NCBI GenBank assembly: GCA_030374735.1
Contig: JASCIV010000258.1
Coordinates: forward strand, 1 to 28,483
Direction: 5' to 3'
DNA length: 28,483 nucleotides
Source of the DNA: Gracilaria caudata
Taxonomy: Eukaryota; Rhodophyta; Florideophyceae; Gracilariales; Gracilariaceae
Shown: positions 1 through 8,935 of the stretch, piece after piece
How positions within the stretch are numbered: the stretch's first letter is position 1
Layout: every line of letters starts with the position of its first letter
Made by a program: the position numbers and the translations under genes
The notes under the pieces: model-generated
Seen by the model: the letters and a program-made list of their open reading frames with translations, nothing else
Databases searched by the model: none
Told to the model about the DNA's origin: nothing

Positions 1-36
1 CCCCTGTACCATCATGTCTCTATTCTGCGCCCGCGC

Positions 37-1965
37 ATGATTCGTGCGGATCGTACAACCTTATCCAGACGCCTGTCGCCAACGCACCGCATCATTTCCA
101 CCGTTCTCATTCCACAACTCGCGCTCTCCCAGTCCTCTTTAGCAAACGCCGCGCTTCCAACCGCTGTCCGTCCTTCCGTCTGCCTGCACATCTGTCTTCC
201 CAACAACTTCTCACTTGACATGCACTCGCCTCCGCCTCACCCGGACCAGAGCCACCTAACTCGAGCTTCTAACGACTTCCAACAATTGCGTCCAAGCCGT
301 CGACTCTCCGTCTCTCCACTCCAACCGCAACCTCTGCCGTCGCCGCTACCTACTCAATTATCGTCCGAAACCACCCCTGAAATTCATTCCCCGCCCGCCG
401 CTGACTCCGATTCCTCTCTGCCGTTCACAATGTCATCCACGCGCCGAAAAAACGACCGCCATTTCAGCCCCTCCGCCTCAGAGTCCAGACCCACCAATCC
501 TACTATCCCGTCGTTGTCGGACCGAATCGGGCGCCGTGACCATGCCACCCGCGCTCAGATTGCCAAGCGCTTGCGCGGCGCCTCTCCTATTTCGTCATCC
601 TCCATTTCGTCACTCACGGAGCTTGCTGCATCACAACAGTCTTCTGTCAGCCCTACGAACAATACGCTCGCATTTGGACGCCACCGCCGGCGCGCCTCCG
701 AGTCTGTCGTCCCCACCACATACCTCTCTCCTCACAAACGTCAACAACAAATTAACTCCGCTCCGATGCCGGTGCAAACCAAACGCTGTCCGCTTGCGCT
801 TGACCACTTTTCCCTTAACAAAATGCTCGGCTCGGGCGGAACAGCCACTGTGTTTCGCGCCGAGGTTGTTCCTTCTTCGCTCGCCGCATCCTACATTCCT
901 ACCAAGGAGCTTGCGCTCAAGGCCGTGTCGAAAAAGGGCTTAACCCGTCGTGCTCAACATTACCTGGCGAGGGAGATTGCAATTCATCGTAACTTGCAAC
1001 ATCCTAACATTGCTGCCTTGTACGAGGTGTTCGAGGATTCGGCTGGCATTTACCTTGCAATGGAGTTGTTGCGAGGGAATGATTTGTACACTGCTCTTAA
1101 GAGAGAGCGACGAGGCTTTCCAGAGGCTCTTGCCTTGCAAATATGCGCTCAAGTACTCGACGCTTTGCGCTACATGCATTCGCTTGGCTACGCCCACCGC
1201 GACGTCAAGCCAGAGAACATTATGTTCACGGAAAAGCCTTTCTACGTTGATGGCAAACTGGCGCCCATCAAGCTCATTGACTTTGGCTTGGCTAGTGCTC
1301 GAGACCCCAATGCTCCTGATAAGGAGAAACTCAGCTCTGAAAAGTGCGGCACTGTGCGATATGCCGCCCCGGAAATTGTGACCGAGACAGCGTATGTTCC
1401 AGAGCTGTGCGATATGTGGAGCGTCGGTATTGTCCTATATTCCATTATCGCTCATCGAAACCCGTACACCGGACGTACGGAGAGAGAAGTGTTGCATCAG
1501 ATTGCAAACACGCCGCTTTCGTTCAATACCCCCGAGTGGGAGCGAGTCTCTAATGACACCAAGCAATTCATTTGCTCTTGCCTTTCTCTGAAACCTTCCG
1601 ACAGACCGAATGCTACCCGGGCATTGGAAGAGGTGAATCGCATTATGGACGTACTCGCTGAAAAGCAGGTGGGTGATACGTTCGCAAGCAAGGATCATCA
1701 CACTGATATGCGTTACTCTGGGAAGAGAGGCCGACATGATATGTTCCGAGAGGATGTCTCTGGCTTTTCCAGCCATGTCACTCCGGATGCCGGCGCAAGC
1801 AATAGTCGCCGTCGTGATGGGAGCACTACTGGCGATGCAAATGATACGTCCCCGAGTAACAGCGGTGACGGAAGTGGCCATCCTACAAACTTTCTGGATG
1901 GTCTCCTTGCTTGGTTCAGTGGTGGATCTACACCAGAACGAAACGGTTCGGACAGTCCGCAGTAG
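37..1965 (+). CDS. Serine/threonine protein kinase, CAMK-like
   Basis: Protein kinase that transfers phosphate from ATP to Ser/Thr on proteins. A Ser/Pro-rich, probably disordered N-terminus of about 255 residues precedes a complete kinase domain (about 258-540). Visible motifs are the Gly-rich loop GSGG (265-268), ATP lysine K295 in LALKAVSKK, alpha-C Glu E313, HRDVKPEN with D389 and N394, DFG 415-417, APE 444-446 and the subdomain XI Arg R523. The HRDVKPEN loop and overall order resemble the CAMK group; I cannot name a subfamily. The C-terminal 100 residues are Ser/Gly/Asp-rich. The frame is open to the left window edge, so the start is uncertain: ATG 37 is the first seen, and ATG 220 (residue 62) is a good alternative because the sequence before it is pyrimidine-rich like a leader. 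No introns are seen. It converges with the MetAP1 gene. Confidence 0.92.
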   Translation: MIRADRTTLSRRLSPTHRIISTVLIPQLALSQSSLANAALPTAVRPSVCLHICLPNNFSLDMHSPPPHPDQSHLTRASNDFQQLRPSRRLSVSPLQPQPLPSPLPTQLSSETTPEIHSPPAADSDSSLPFTMSSTRRKNDRHFSPSASESRPTNPTIPSLSDRIGRRDHATRAQIAKRLRGASPISSSSISSLTELAASQQSSVSPTNNTLAFGRHRRRASESVVPTTYLSPHKRQQQINSAPMPVQTKRCPLALDHFSLNKMLGSGGTATVFRAEVVPSSLAASYIPTKELALKAVSKKGLTRRAQHYLAREIAIHRNLQHPNIAALYEVFEDSAGIYLAMELLRGNDLYTALKRERRGFPEALALQICAQVLDALRYMHSLGYAHRDVKPENIMFTEKPFYVDGKLAPIKLIDFGLASARDPNAPDKEKLSSEKCGTVRYAAPEIVTETAYVPELCDMWSVGIVLYSIIAHRNPYTGRTEREVLHQIANTPLSFNTPEWERVSNDTKQFICSCLSLKPSDRPNATRALEEVNRIMDVLAEKQVGDTFASKDHHTDMRYSGKRGRHDMFREDVSGFSSHVTPDAGASNSRRRDGSTTGDANDTSPSNSGDGSGHPTNFLDGLLAWFSGGSTPERNGSDSPQ

Positions 1966-2976
1966 TCTTACTTTTTTAACGCGTCGCGTTTGTTGTCTTC
2001 TGAAACTCATTCTTATACATACGTTTTCGCACAGACATACACATATACATATACATATACACACACTTAAAACAGACTTAACGTATTCAACACGAGCCTG
2101 CGAAAAGCTACATAACAACTCAGCGAGGCCAAGTATGCAATTTTGTCTCCCGCCGCTCCGCGGCTGCTTCGGCAGCGGACCTTCACACTTGTGCTACATA
2201 CACGAGGTATCGCCAGAACGCGTCCTACCGGTTCATGCCAGTGCTCTACAGATGATGCCCTCTGACGCTCTCGCACCAGAATAGCCAGAACTGTTAGCCA
2301 AAGTTGCAAGAATATTGATAGGAAGGAGGAAAGCGTAAGCTCCATGGCACCCGACGGGCTTTCCACTGTGGTTCCAACGACGCACACGCCCCTGGCTGAA
2401 TGGTACACGACACGCGGTGACTTGTAGAAAACCGAAAGCGCACCTCACATCCGGTGTGTGTTGCAAATAAATGGATACGGCGCTGCCAACACGTGAATTA
2501 CAACCGTCGGACATCTCCTATTCCTTGCTGTTGCTAGTCAGGCCAGTCACGGACAAGCGAAGCAACGCCCGTGGATAGTGCCGTGCAATGCTCTGTCGAA
2601 AACAGGAATGCCGAATCATGTCGACAACATGCCACGCGGTGGAGTCGTGGACTCGTTGCCTATGGGCGCTGTTCAGGGATATTTCTCTTGAATCAAAGCA
2701 GGGAGATTATTTAGATAGCTCTGCTGTGCTCTTCCGGTGGAAGTTGAAAGTTCGCGTGTCTGTGCTCTAAATGCAAATGCCTGTTGTGTCATGTATCGCA
2801 CAAAAACTAAACCGTGATTCTCCTATAGCATGGTGGCATCTAGGAGGATCTCACAAAAGAGGAACAGGGCGCAGCGGGATGAGCACACTGTATTGGTGGC
2901 ATAATTCTGCTGATACCGTAGTGCAGTCGTTGATCGCTCGTGATGTGATGAAGCAATGAGGCAAAACGTTTTGGTT
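1966..2976. other. Intergenic region between two convergent genes
   Basis: About 1 kb holding the 3' ends of the kinase (+) and MetAP1 (-) genes. I see an (ATACAC/ATATAC)n microsatellite at about 2030-2070 and an AATAAA at 2467-2472, which may be a poly(A) signal for the kinase though it lies 500 nt past the stop. Short ORFs at 2588-2959 show no recognisable protein. Confidence 0.6.
2030..2070. repeat. Microsatellite of ATACAC/ATATAC units
   Basis: Imperfect run of hexamer-like CATATA and ACACAC units just after the kinase stop codon. Purely sequence-based; no function implied. Confidence 0.8.
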
Positions 2977-4110
2977 TCAGCTGCCCCCTTCCCACCAGAA
3001 CTTTGGTCCGTCCGACAGACGGGCGGTGAGAACCTCGAAGCCATCGTCCGTTACAAGCACAGTGTGTTCGAACTGCGCCGACTTGCTTCCATCGGCCGTA
3101 ACGGCGGTCCAGTTATCAGGCCAAGTATCGTCTCGCCAAGCACCGGCGTTGATCATTGGCTCGATAGTGAAACACATTCCAGACTTACACATGCCGACAG
3201 CCCTATTTTTCTTGTAATGAGGCACGTTTGGCGCGGTGTGAAATTGCTCGCCAATGCCATGTCCGCAGTAACTACGAACGACTGAATGACCGTTTGCTTT
3301 TGCCACTTTCTCAATATAAGCACCGAACTCACGAAATAGAACGCCTGGCTTAATTCGTTTAATGGCGGCCCACATGGAGTCGTGGGCACTTTGTATGAGT
3401 TTTTTGTCTTGGTGGGAGACGTCGCCAATGCATATTGTCTCGTTTAGGTCGCCGTGATAGCCGCCATGGTACAGCGTAATATCAATGTTTAGAATGTCAC
3501 CATCTTGAAGCGGTCGCTTGTCTGGAATTCCATGACAGATGACTTCGTTCACGCTGGTGCAGCACGCCTTTGGAAAGCCGTAGTAGTTTAGAGGGCTGGG
3601 ATACGACTCTCTCTCGATGCAAGCTTCATGCACGATTTGGTCGATTTGCTCGGTGGTAACGCCCACGTCTGCGGCTTCGACGGCGATATCAAGCACCTCT
3701 CTCGCGAGTCGACACACCTTTCGCATTGCGGCAATACCCTTTTCGTCCAGGATACAAAACTTGGTACTGGTGCGGTTATATCTTTCCTCGGCGCGCGGCA
3801 CGCCTTCTTCTGCGTAGTCCGGCTTTCGGATGGACGGGGGCACCTGTCGCATTGGCATGAGTAGCTCGGCCGCTCTTAACTCGCCCGTGTACGGGTATGC
3901 AGCGAATGCGGCACGACGGCGCTTTGCGGAGGGGTCCATGCCACGAGGGAGCGCGGAGCCTTTGTGTATCTGCTTGTGAGAATTCCATGTCGCTCGGAAA
4001 CACTCTTGTGAACAGAAAAAGCTCTTGGAGACAAGATCTATCTCGAGCTTGACGCAGGTGGGACAGCGAAGACGGGCCTCCTTCTCACAGTGTTGAGACG
4101 CGCACAGCAT
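2977..4110 (-). CDS. Methionine aminopeptidase type 1 (MetAP1)
   Basis: Cytosolic metalloprotease that removes the initiator Met from nascent proteins at the ribosome. With the start at 4110 it has 377 residues, near the usual eukaryotic MetAP1 length. The N-terminal C6H2 zinc finger is complete: C3, C8, C16, C19, C33, C37, H45, H49; this finger ties eukaryotic MetAP1 to ribosomes. The catalytic domain carries all five metal ligands, D210 (NID), D221 (HGD), H284 (GHGIG), E317 (TIEPM) and E348 (QFEHT), plus substrate-contact H193 (ICHGIP). An upstream in-frame ATG at 4293 would add 61 Pro/Ser-rich residues; I reject it because the finger conventionally begins within a few residues of Met1 and the added part is a translated pyrimidine-rich leader. 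It is divergent from the RBM39-like gene and shares a 420-bp promoter region with it. Confidence 0.97.
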   Translation of the reverse strand: MLCASQHCEKEARLRCPTCVKLEIDLVSKSFFCSQECFRATWNSHKQIHKGSALPRGMDPSAKRRRAAFAAYPYTGELRAAELLMPMRQVPPSIRKPDYAEEGVPRAEERYNRTSTKFCILDEKGIAAMRKVCRLAREVLDIAVEAADVGVTTEQIDQIVHEACIERESYPSPLNYYGFPKACCTSVNEVICHGIPDKRPLQDGDILNIDITLYHGGYHGDLNETICIGDVSHQDKKLIQSAHDSMWAAIKRIKPGVLFREFGAYIEKVAKANGHSVVRSYCGHGIGEQFHTAPNVPHYKKNRAVGMCKSGMCFTIEPMINAGAWRDDTWPDNWTAVTADGSKSAQFEHTVLVTDDGFEVLTARLSDGPKFWWEGGS

Positions 4111-4530
4111 GTCTGCGGACGGGGGAGGGGGGGGGGACAGGGGGGACAGGGGAAGGAGGACGGAGGGAAAGGCGGTCGTGCGGAAAGGCTGGGAGGCGGG
4201 GAGAGGGCGGGAATGCGGAGAGAGTGAGAAATGAACGGAAGAGTCAAGAAGCGACGACGAAGATGGTGGCCAACATAATGTGTCATGTGTCATGTTTGTG
4301 TTTCACAGTTGGCGATGTGATGATGCATGATGCAGCGCAAAGGGGGCTGTCTCAATTACTTTTGGCACGGAATAGTTTTCAACAGTTTGCCAATAATTAC
4401 GCGCTTCAGGAGCGCGCGACGCTAATTAGACAGCGCAGCGCGTGTGCATCGCGTTGCGATTCGTCGCGCACGTTGGGCGTCGCTCTGTGGGCAGACGGCG
4501 GTCGTCCATCAGCGCGCGGCGGTGTGCAAC
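4111..4530. promoter_or_regulatory. Divergent promoter region, MetAP1 / RBM39-like
   Basis: 420 bp between two divergently transcribed genes. The MetAP1 side is strongly pyrimidine-rich on the coding strand (about 4111-4240) and includes a run of G tracts on the plus strand. A CCAAT occurs near 4390. I see no clear TATA box. The switch to the CGCG-rich composition happens here, at about 4400. Confidence 0.55.
4121..4152 (+). other. G-quadruplex-capable G-tract run in the MetAP1 leader
   Basis: Four plus-strand G tracts (4121-4125, 4127-4136, 4140-4145, 4149-4152) are separated by A or ACA loops, which satisfies the usual G4 pattern. It lies within 45 nt of the MetAP1 ATG, on the template strand of that gene, so the mRNA would carry the C-rich complement. 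Confidence 0.6.
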
Positions 4531-6447
4531 ATGCTCACCGAGAGCCATCACTCCGACGACGCGCGTCGCGAAGCGGCGCGCTCCCCCCCGCCACGCGCCA
4601 AGCGCGTCTCCGCGCGTCGCGCGCGTTCTCGCGACAGCTCTCGTTCCACGCCGCGTCGCGAGCGCGAGCGCTCCTCGCTGCTGCGTCGTCGCCGTCGTTC
4701 ACCCACGCCGAGCAGCGAGTACAGCTCCGACAGTTATGACAGTTACTCCTATTCCAGCGCCAGTCGAAGCGCCAGTCCGCGGCGGGCGCGCTATTCCGAC
4801 TCGCATAGCTCGTACAGTCGCAGCAGAAGCCCGTCTCGTCGTCGTCGACGACGCGTGGTGTACTCGCCGCCGCCGCGCCGATATTCGTACCGACGACGGC
4901 GCGCCACGCGCACACCGCCGCCGCGTCGCTCGCGCTCGTCCAGACCGTCGCGATCGCCGCGTCGCAAACGCCCGCGCGCAACGGCGGCGGCGGCGCCGGC
5001 GCCAGCAGCGGTTGACAACGACATTCGCGCGCGCGACGCGCGAACGGTGTTTGTGTGGCAACTGGCGAAGAGAGTGAGTGCTGAACATGTGTTTGATTTG
5101 TTCTCCGAAGCCGGACGCGTTCGAGATGTGCGACTGGTGATGGATCGCTACTCCAGTCGACACAAGAGCGCCGGTTACGTGGAGTTTTACGAGCAACGAG
5201 CGGTGGAACGAGCGCTCAACATGAACGGGATCAATCTGTGCGGCGTTCCTGTTGCCATTCGTCGCATCGCGCCGCCCGTGGCTGCCACTGCTGCCGCCAG
5301 TCGTATCGCGGGCGGCGACGGCGACATGCATGCGCGCGAGCGTCGCGCGCGTGCGCGCGCGCACGAACGAGGTTATGAGGGCGGTGGTACGACGGTGCCG
5401 AGTTCCAATTCGATTGGATGGTCTACTCGACGACCGATTCGAGCGGTGGACAATCAGGGCGCGTTTGGCGCGCCGCGGAGTACATTATCGGCGCCGGGAC
5501 GAGAACTGGTGTCCATCGAGGAGTTGAAGCGGCTGTTGAACCCGAACAAGCTGCCTGTGGCGGGCGTGAAGACGCCGTTGGACAGCCACCATCTGGGCGC
5601 GCAAAGCGGAGCGCCCGCAAACGGCGCGGAAGTGGGCGGCCATGGCGGCGGCGCGAACGGGGCACACCGTCGTGTGTACGTGGGTTCTATTGCGTACCAT
5701 GTGAATGAATCGGAACTGCGCGCGGTTTTTGAGGCGTATGGGGCGATTCAATCGGTGCAGCTGCAACGGGAGGCGAATGGAAGATCGAAGGGGTTTGCGT
5801 TTGTGGAGTTTGTGAGCGCAGAGGACTCGAGAAAGGCGCTGGAGACCAATGGAGTGGTGGTGGGTGGAAAGGCGCTGACGGTGGCGTTGGCTGGACAGGC
5901 GCATTCGCGGAGCGGCGAGGGAGCGGGCGTCGCGCATGGCGCGCCTGTGGGAGGCGGCGGCGGCGGCGGTGGCGTGGTGGATCGTGTGCCGCTGCCGCTG
6001 GTGGACGTGGCCGGAGAAATTGACGAGGGACGTGAGGGAGGTGTGGCCATGAACAACGCGCAGCGCGTGATGCTGATGCAACAGCTGTCGCGCGGCGAGA
6101 CAATGGGAAACAAACTGAGAGGCGACGTGCAAAAGCTGCCGAGCTGCGCGCGACAGACGCGCTCGGTGGTGCTGTGCAACATGTTTGACCCGGCCAACGA
6201 GGAAGCGGGCTTCGAGAAGGAGCTGTTGGAGGAGGTACGCGACGAGTGTGTGGGCAAGTATGGCAAGGTGGTGCATCTGCACGTGGAGATCGAGTCGCAT
6301 GGCATTGTTTACTTGCGCTTCGGCGCGGTGCAGGAGGCGGTGCGCGCGCAGAACGACCTGAACGGGCGCTGGTTTGGCGGCAAGAAGATCGTGGCGGCGT
6401 TTGTAGACGACGCGCAGTACAGCACGCGCTTCCCCAACGGCGGGTAA
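4531..6447 (+). CDS. RBM39/CAPER-like splicing factor (RS domain, RRM-RRM-UHM)
   Basis: Nuclear RNA-binding protein of the CC1/RBM39 family, which acts with U2AF and SF3B1 in 3' splice-site recognition. The chosen ATG 4531 (AAC before it) gives 638 residues; the frame extends upstream only to a GTG at 4444. The N-terminal 160 residues are Arg/Ser-rich (RS domain). RRM1 spans about 172-250, with RNP1-like KSAGYVEF (212-219). RRM2 spans about 381-455, with RNP2 VYVGSI (382-387) and RNP1 KGFAFVEF (420-427). The C-terminal UHM (about 545-630) keeps the diagnostic Arg-X-Phe as RWF (613-615), which binds Trp-containing ligand motifs in partners. A Gly run sits between RRM2 and the UHM. Its stop lies only 26 nt from the stop of the convergent poly-Q gene. 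An RS-domain splicing factor in a genome with apparently few introns is consistent with retained splicing. Confidence 0.94.
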   Translation: MLTESHHSDDARREAARSPPPRAKRVSARRARSRDSSRSTPRRERERSSLLRRRRRSPTPSSEYSSDSYDSYSYSSASRSASPRRARYSDSHSSYSRSRSPSRRRRRRVVYSPPPRRYSYRRRRATRTPPPRRSRSSRPSRSPRRKRPRATAAAAPAPAAVDNDIRARDARTVFVWQLAKRVSAEHVFDLFSEAGRVRDVRLVMDRYSSRHKSAGYVEFYEQRAVERALNMNGINLCGVPVAIRRIAPPVAATAAASRIAGGDGDMHARERRARARAHERGYEGGGTTVPSSNSIGWSTRRPIRAVDNQGAFGAPRSTLSAPGRELVSIEELKRLLNPNKLPVAGVKTPLDSHHLGAQSGAPANGAEVGGHGGGANGAHRRVYVGSIAYHVNESELRAVFEAYGAIQSVQLQREANGRSKGFAFVEFVSAEDSRKALETNGVVVGGKALTVALAGQAHSRSGEGAGVAHGAPVGGGGGGGGVVDRVPLPLVDVAGEIDEGREGGVAMNNAQRVMLMQQLSRGETMGNKLRGDVQKLPSCARQTRSVVLCNMFDPANEEAGFEKELLEEVRDECVGKYGKVVHLHVEIESHGIVYLRFGAVQEAVRAQNDLNGRWFGGKKIVAAFVDDAQYSTRFPNGG

Positions 6448-6473
6448 ACAGCAGCACCAATTGGTTTGTGTTT

Positions 6474-6663
6474 TTAAGCGCGCACGTCGAAGCACGCTTC
6501 GGCTACAATCTCGGCGCGCGATGAGACGCCATCGCTGGCACTGAGGCGCGTGACCACGCCCTCGAAGCGACGCTCGTGCACGCGGCGCACGCGCACGCAC
6601 GCGCAGCCGTCGCGCGGCGACAGCGCGGCGCGGAAGCGCGCGCGGTGCAGCATCGCGAAGCGC

Positions 6664-6729
<66 letters not shown>

Positions 6730-6980
6730 GGCTGCTGCAGCGGCTGTTTCTGCGAAGATGACCGCGACGACGACGACGACGACGACGATGGCGACGATGC
6801 GCGCGTGAGCGCGGCGCTGAGCTGCAGCATGGCGGCCAGCAACTGCACGGCCGGCACCACCGCGAAGCTCGCAAAGTGCGCGCGCACGTCTGGCATGGCG
6901 GCCAGCGACAGCGGCAGGCGCGCGTGCGCCACGCCGGCGCGCTCTCTCACGCGCACGCGCTGCAACACGGGCGCGCGCAT
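6474..6980 (-). CDS. Hypothetical poly-glutamine protein
   Basis: 168 residues from ATG 6980 (G at -3); the frame extends further only to a GTG at 7115. I recognise no family. The layout is a short N-terminal part with a hydrophobic/Ala helix (around PAVQLLAAMLQLSAAL), a Ser run, two runs of ten Gln separated by Pro (CAG repeats, plus-strand CTG at about 6664-6740), and a basic C-terminal 60 residues with several Val-rich stretches that could be beta strands. Reasons to call it a gene: a credible ATG, Q rather than C/L/A homopolymers only in this frame, and placement filling the gap between RBM39 and the phosphatase. The reading on the opposite strand gives poly-Cys, which is implausible. The low-complexity core could be an insertion in a conserved protein too diverged for me to recognise. 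Confidence 0.5.
6664..6740. repeat. CTG/CAG trinucleotide repeat
   Basis: Two blocks of about ten CTG (plus strand) interrupted by CGG, encoding the two poly-Gln runs on the minus strand. A second trinucleotide run, (GAC)n, follows at about 6767-6789 and encodes the Ser run. Confidence 0.9.
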
Positions 6981-7420
6981 CGCGAGAGTTTGTGGCGCTT
7001 GCTCCTCAGAAGAAGACGTGCGCCTGCGGTGCGTTGCGGGTGCGGGCGGTAGACGGACAGATGCAATCGCGAGTTGCGTGGTTTTTTGAGAGAGTGTGTG
7101 CGCTGTGTGCGCCACGACGGGAAAGCGTGTTCATTCGCGCCACGCCAGCAGGCGGCGCTCACAGTCCGCTGGAGGCGCGAGCGCGCGACACGTCACAGCG
7201 TGTAACGCGCCACGCACGCCAGCGCCGTGCGCGCCACCCACCGTCCGCCGCGCCGCGCGAGATACAAACACGTATCCAATCTGCTACACACACACACACA
7301 CGTTTTTCTTTAGAAGCTACAAGGAAAGTACACCATTCTTCTACACAAAAAAAAAGCACCAACGTACAAACAAAAAAAAGGGGGCGCCGCAGCTCGCACG
7401 CAGCAGCGCGGCGAGGCCGT
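6981..7420. other. Intergenic: phosphatase 3' end and poly-Q gene promoter
   Basis: 440 bp between two minus-strand genes. It contains a (CA)n run near 7281-7300 and A-rich stretches near 7347-7380, an island of low GC inside the GC-rich block. No TATA box or other gene is evident. Confidence 0.5.
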
Positions 7421-8554
7421 CTACTCGCGCACACTGCGCACTCCCTCCTCGCCACCATCGCCACCATCGCCACCATCGCCACCCTCGCCACCATCGCCAC
7501 CACCGCCCTCATCGCCACAATCGCCCTCACCCCCGCCATCGCCGCCATCACCCCCGCGCATAAACTCGCGTCGCAGCTGCACAACTCGCTGCTTAAACGC
7601 GCGGCCGCACCGCTCGCACTGCCTCATGTGCAGCACCTCGCGCTCCCACTCGCGCAGCTGTCTCCAAAAGCCCTCATTCGGCGCCGCGCACTTCCTCCTC
7701 GCGCGCACCACTCTCCAAGCGTCCGCCAGTCGGTACCCCTGCCACACCAAAAACGCCAGCACCACGCACACGCTTCTCGACACGCCCGCCACACAATGCA
7801 CGTACGCCACGCCGTGCATCGCCTTCACGCACGTCAGCACCGCCACCACGCGCTCAAAGTGCTGCCGCGCGTCGTACCGCTCGCAGTCGCGCATTCCGAT
7901 GCGCACCACCCTCGTCTCCCGCTCGCCCTCGCCCTCCCCACCGTCGCCACCACCCGTGTGCGTGCCGTAGTCACACAAACACAGCACCACGCTCACGCGC
8001 GCCGCGCGCACAAACGGCGCGCTCGCAAAGCGCGCCGAGCCCACAAACAGCCACGGCAGCACCTGCGCCGGCGCCTCCAGCTGCGCGCTCAGATGTTTCA
8101 CTGCTTGCGTCGCCACGCGCGGCGCGCGTCGTTTGCGCAGCGCCTTTGCCACCTCTCGCAGCGCGCGTTCATCCGCCGCGGCCAGCGCGTGCGGCGCGTG
8201 GGTTGCCACCGCGGGCAATCCGCCCGCCAGCAGCGCCAACAAAAACCCGCGCGGCTGCGATGCTCGCAGTCGCGCCAGCGCCGCCAGCGCGGGCGTGGTG
8301 GGCGTGAGCGGCTCGCGCAGCGCGGCGGTGCCCGAGTCGTACACCAGCACCACGCGGCTGTGCAGCGCTTGCGGTAGCTCGCGCACCGCGCCCGCGACGT
8401 GCTCCAGCGCGAACAGCGCGCGCGCGCGCGCGTCCAGTAGCACCGCGCCGGGCGTGCGCGCCAGCAGCGCCAGCGCGGTGCGCGCGTCCAGTTGCGCGAG
8501 CACGGACGCCGCGTGCGGCGGCGGCGGCGACGGCACAGACGTGCGACAGGTCAT
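7421..8554 (-). CDS. Rhodanese-like plus dual-specificity phosphatase (MKP-type)
   Basis: Protein tyrosine/serine phosphatase. With the ATG at 8554 (G at -3) the protein has 377 residues; there is no in-frame ATG close upstream. Residues about 22-118 look like a rhodanese/CDC25-homology domain (GAVLLDARARALFALEHVAG, then VVLVYDSG and GFLLALLAGG). Residues about 165-305 are a DSP domain with the CX5R signature HCVAGVSRS: nucleophile C254, R260. D223 in MRDCERYD is the likely general acid, and APNEGFWRQL (291-300) is the family's usual motif. This order is that of MAP-kinase phosphatases, so a MAPK substrate is plausible but inferred. The C-terminus has a CERC pair (313-316) and a long Gly/Asp/Glu repeat (about 333-370) encoded by a 9-nt satellite. 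Divergent from the TPR-like gene. Confidence 0.9.
   Translation of the reverse strand: MTCRTSVPSPPPPHAASVLAQLDARTALALLARTPGAVLLDARARALFALEHVAGAVRELPQALHSRVVLVYDSGTAALREPLTPTTPALAALARLRASQPRGFLLALLAGGLPAVATHAPHALAAADERALREVAKALRKRRAPRVATQAVKHLSAQLEAPAQVLPWLFVGSARFASAPFVRAARVSVVLCLCDYGTHTGGGDGGEGEGERETRVVRIGMRDCERYDARQHFERVVAVLTCVKAMHGVAYVHCVAGVSRSVCVVLAFLVWQGYRLADAWRVVRARRKCAAPNEGFWRQLREWEREVLHMRQCERCGRAFKQRVVQLRREFMRGGDGGDGGGEGDCGDEGGGGDGGEGGDGGDGGDGGEEGVRSVRE
7451..7550. repeat. 9-nt tandem repeat (GCCACCATC)n
   Basis: Near-perfect GCCACCATC units that degrade toward 7550. They lie in frame in the phosphatase gene and encode GDGGEGGDGG on the minus strand. Confidence 0.85.
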
Positions 8555-8935
8555 GGCGCCCACACGCACCCCCCGCCAGGCACACACAAACAAAACGCGG
8601 AGAGAGAGCGCGCACACAGCGGAGAGCGCGCAAAAAAAGGGCGAAAAGCGCGTCAGCGGCGTGGAAGCGACGGAGCTCGCGCTGCGCACTGCGCGCGGCG
8701 TGTGGTCAAGTACAGCGCACGCGAAGATGCGCGCACGCGAGCTGATGGCGTGAGAGCAGCGGCAGATGCAAAGCGGCTGGCGGCGATGCGCCACCGCGCG
8801 CCTCAGCAGCGCCCCTTTTGCGTGCGCCGCGCCCGCACAGCGCGTGATGCGCGTGCGCAACGCGCAGTGCCGCTTACACGTGCGCGCGCCACGTCGCCAC
8901 GCCGCACACGCCGCACACGCGCGCCACGCACCACG
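8555..8935. promoter_or_regulatory. Divergent promoter region, phosphatase / TPR-like gene
   Basis: 380 bp between divergent ATGs. It includes CACACA tracts near 8561-8590 and GAGAGAGA near 8600. No TATA box is seen. It is open in the TPR gene's frame as far back as 8492, but only from a TTG; an ATG at 8786 is an alternative start. Confidence 0.5.

Noticed and set aside
4111..4293. 61-residue N-terminal extension of MetAP1
   Set aside because: Pro/Ser-rich translation of a pyrimidine leader; the zinc finger sits right after ATG 4110.
4444..4530. N-terminal extension of the RBM39-like protein
   Set aside because: It would start at GTG; the first ATG is 4531 with good context.
8492..8935. N-terminal extension of the TPR-like protein
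   Set aside because: It begins at TTG and reads as Arg/His-rich junk through the divergent promoter; ATG 8786 or 8936 are the only credible upstream starts.
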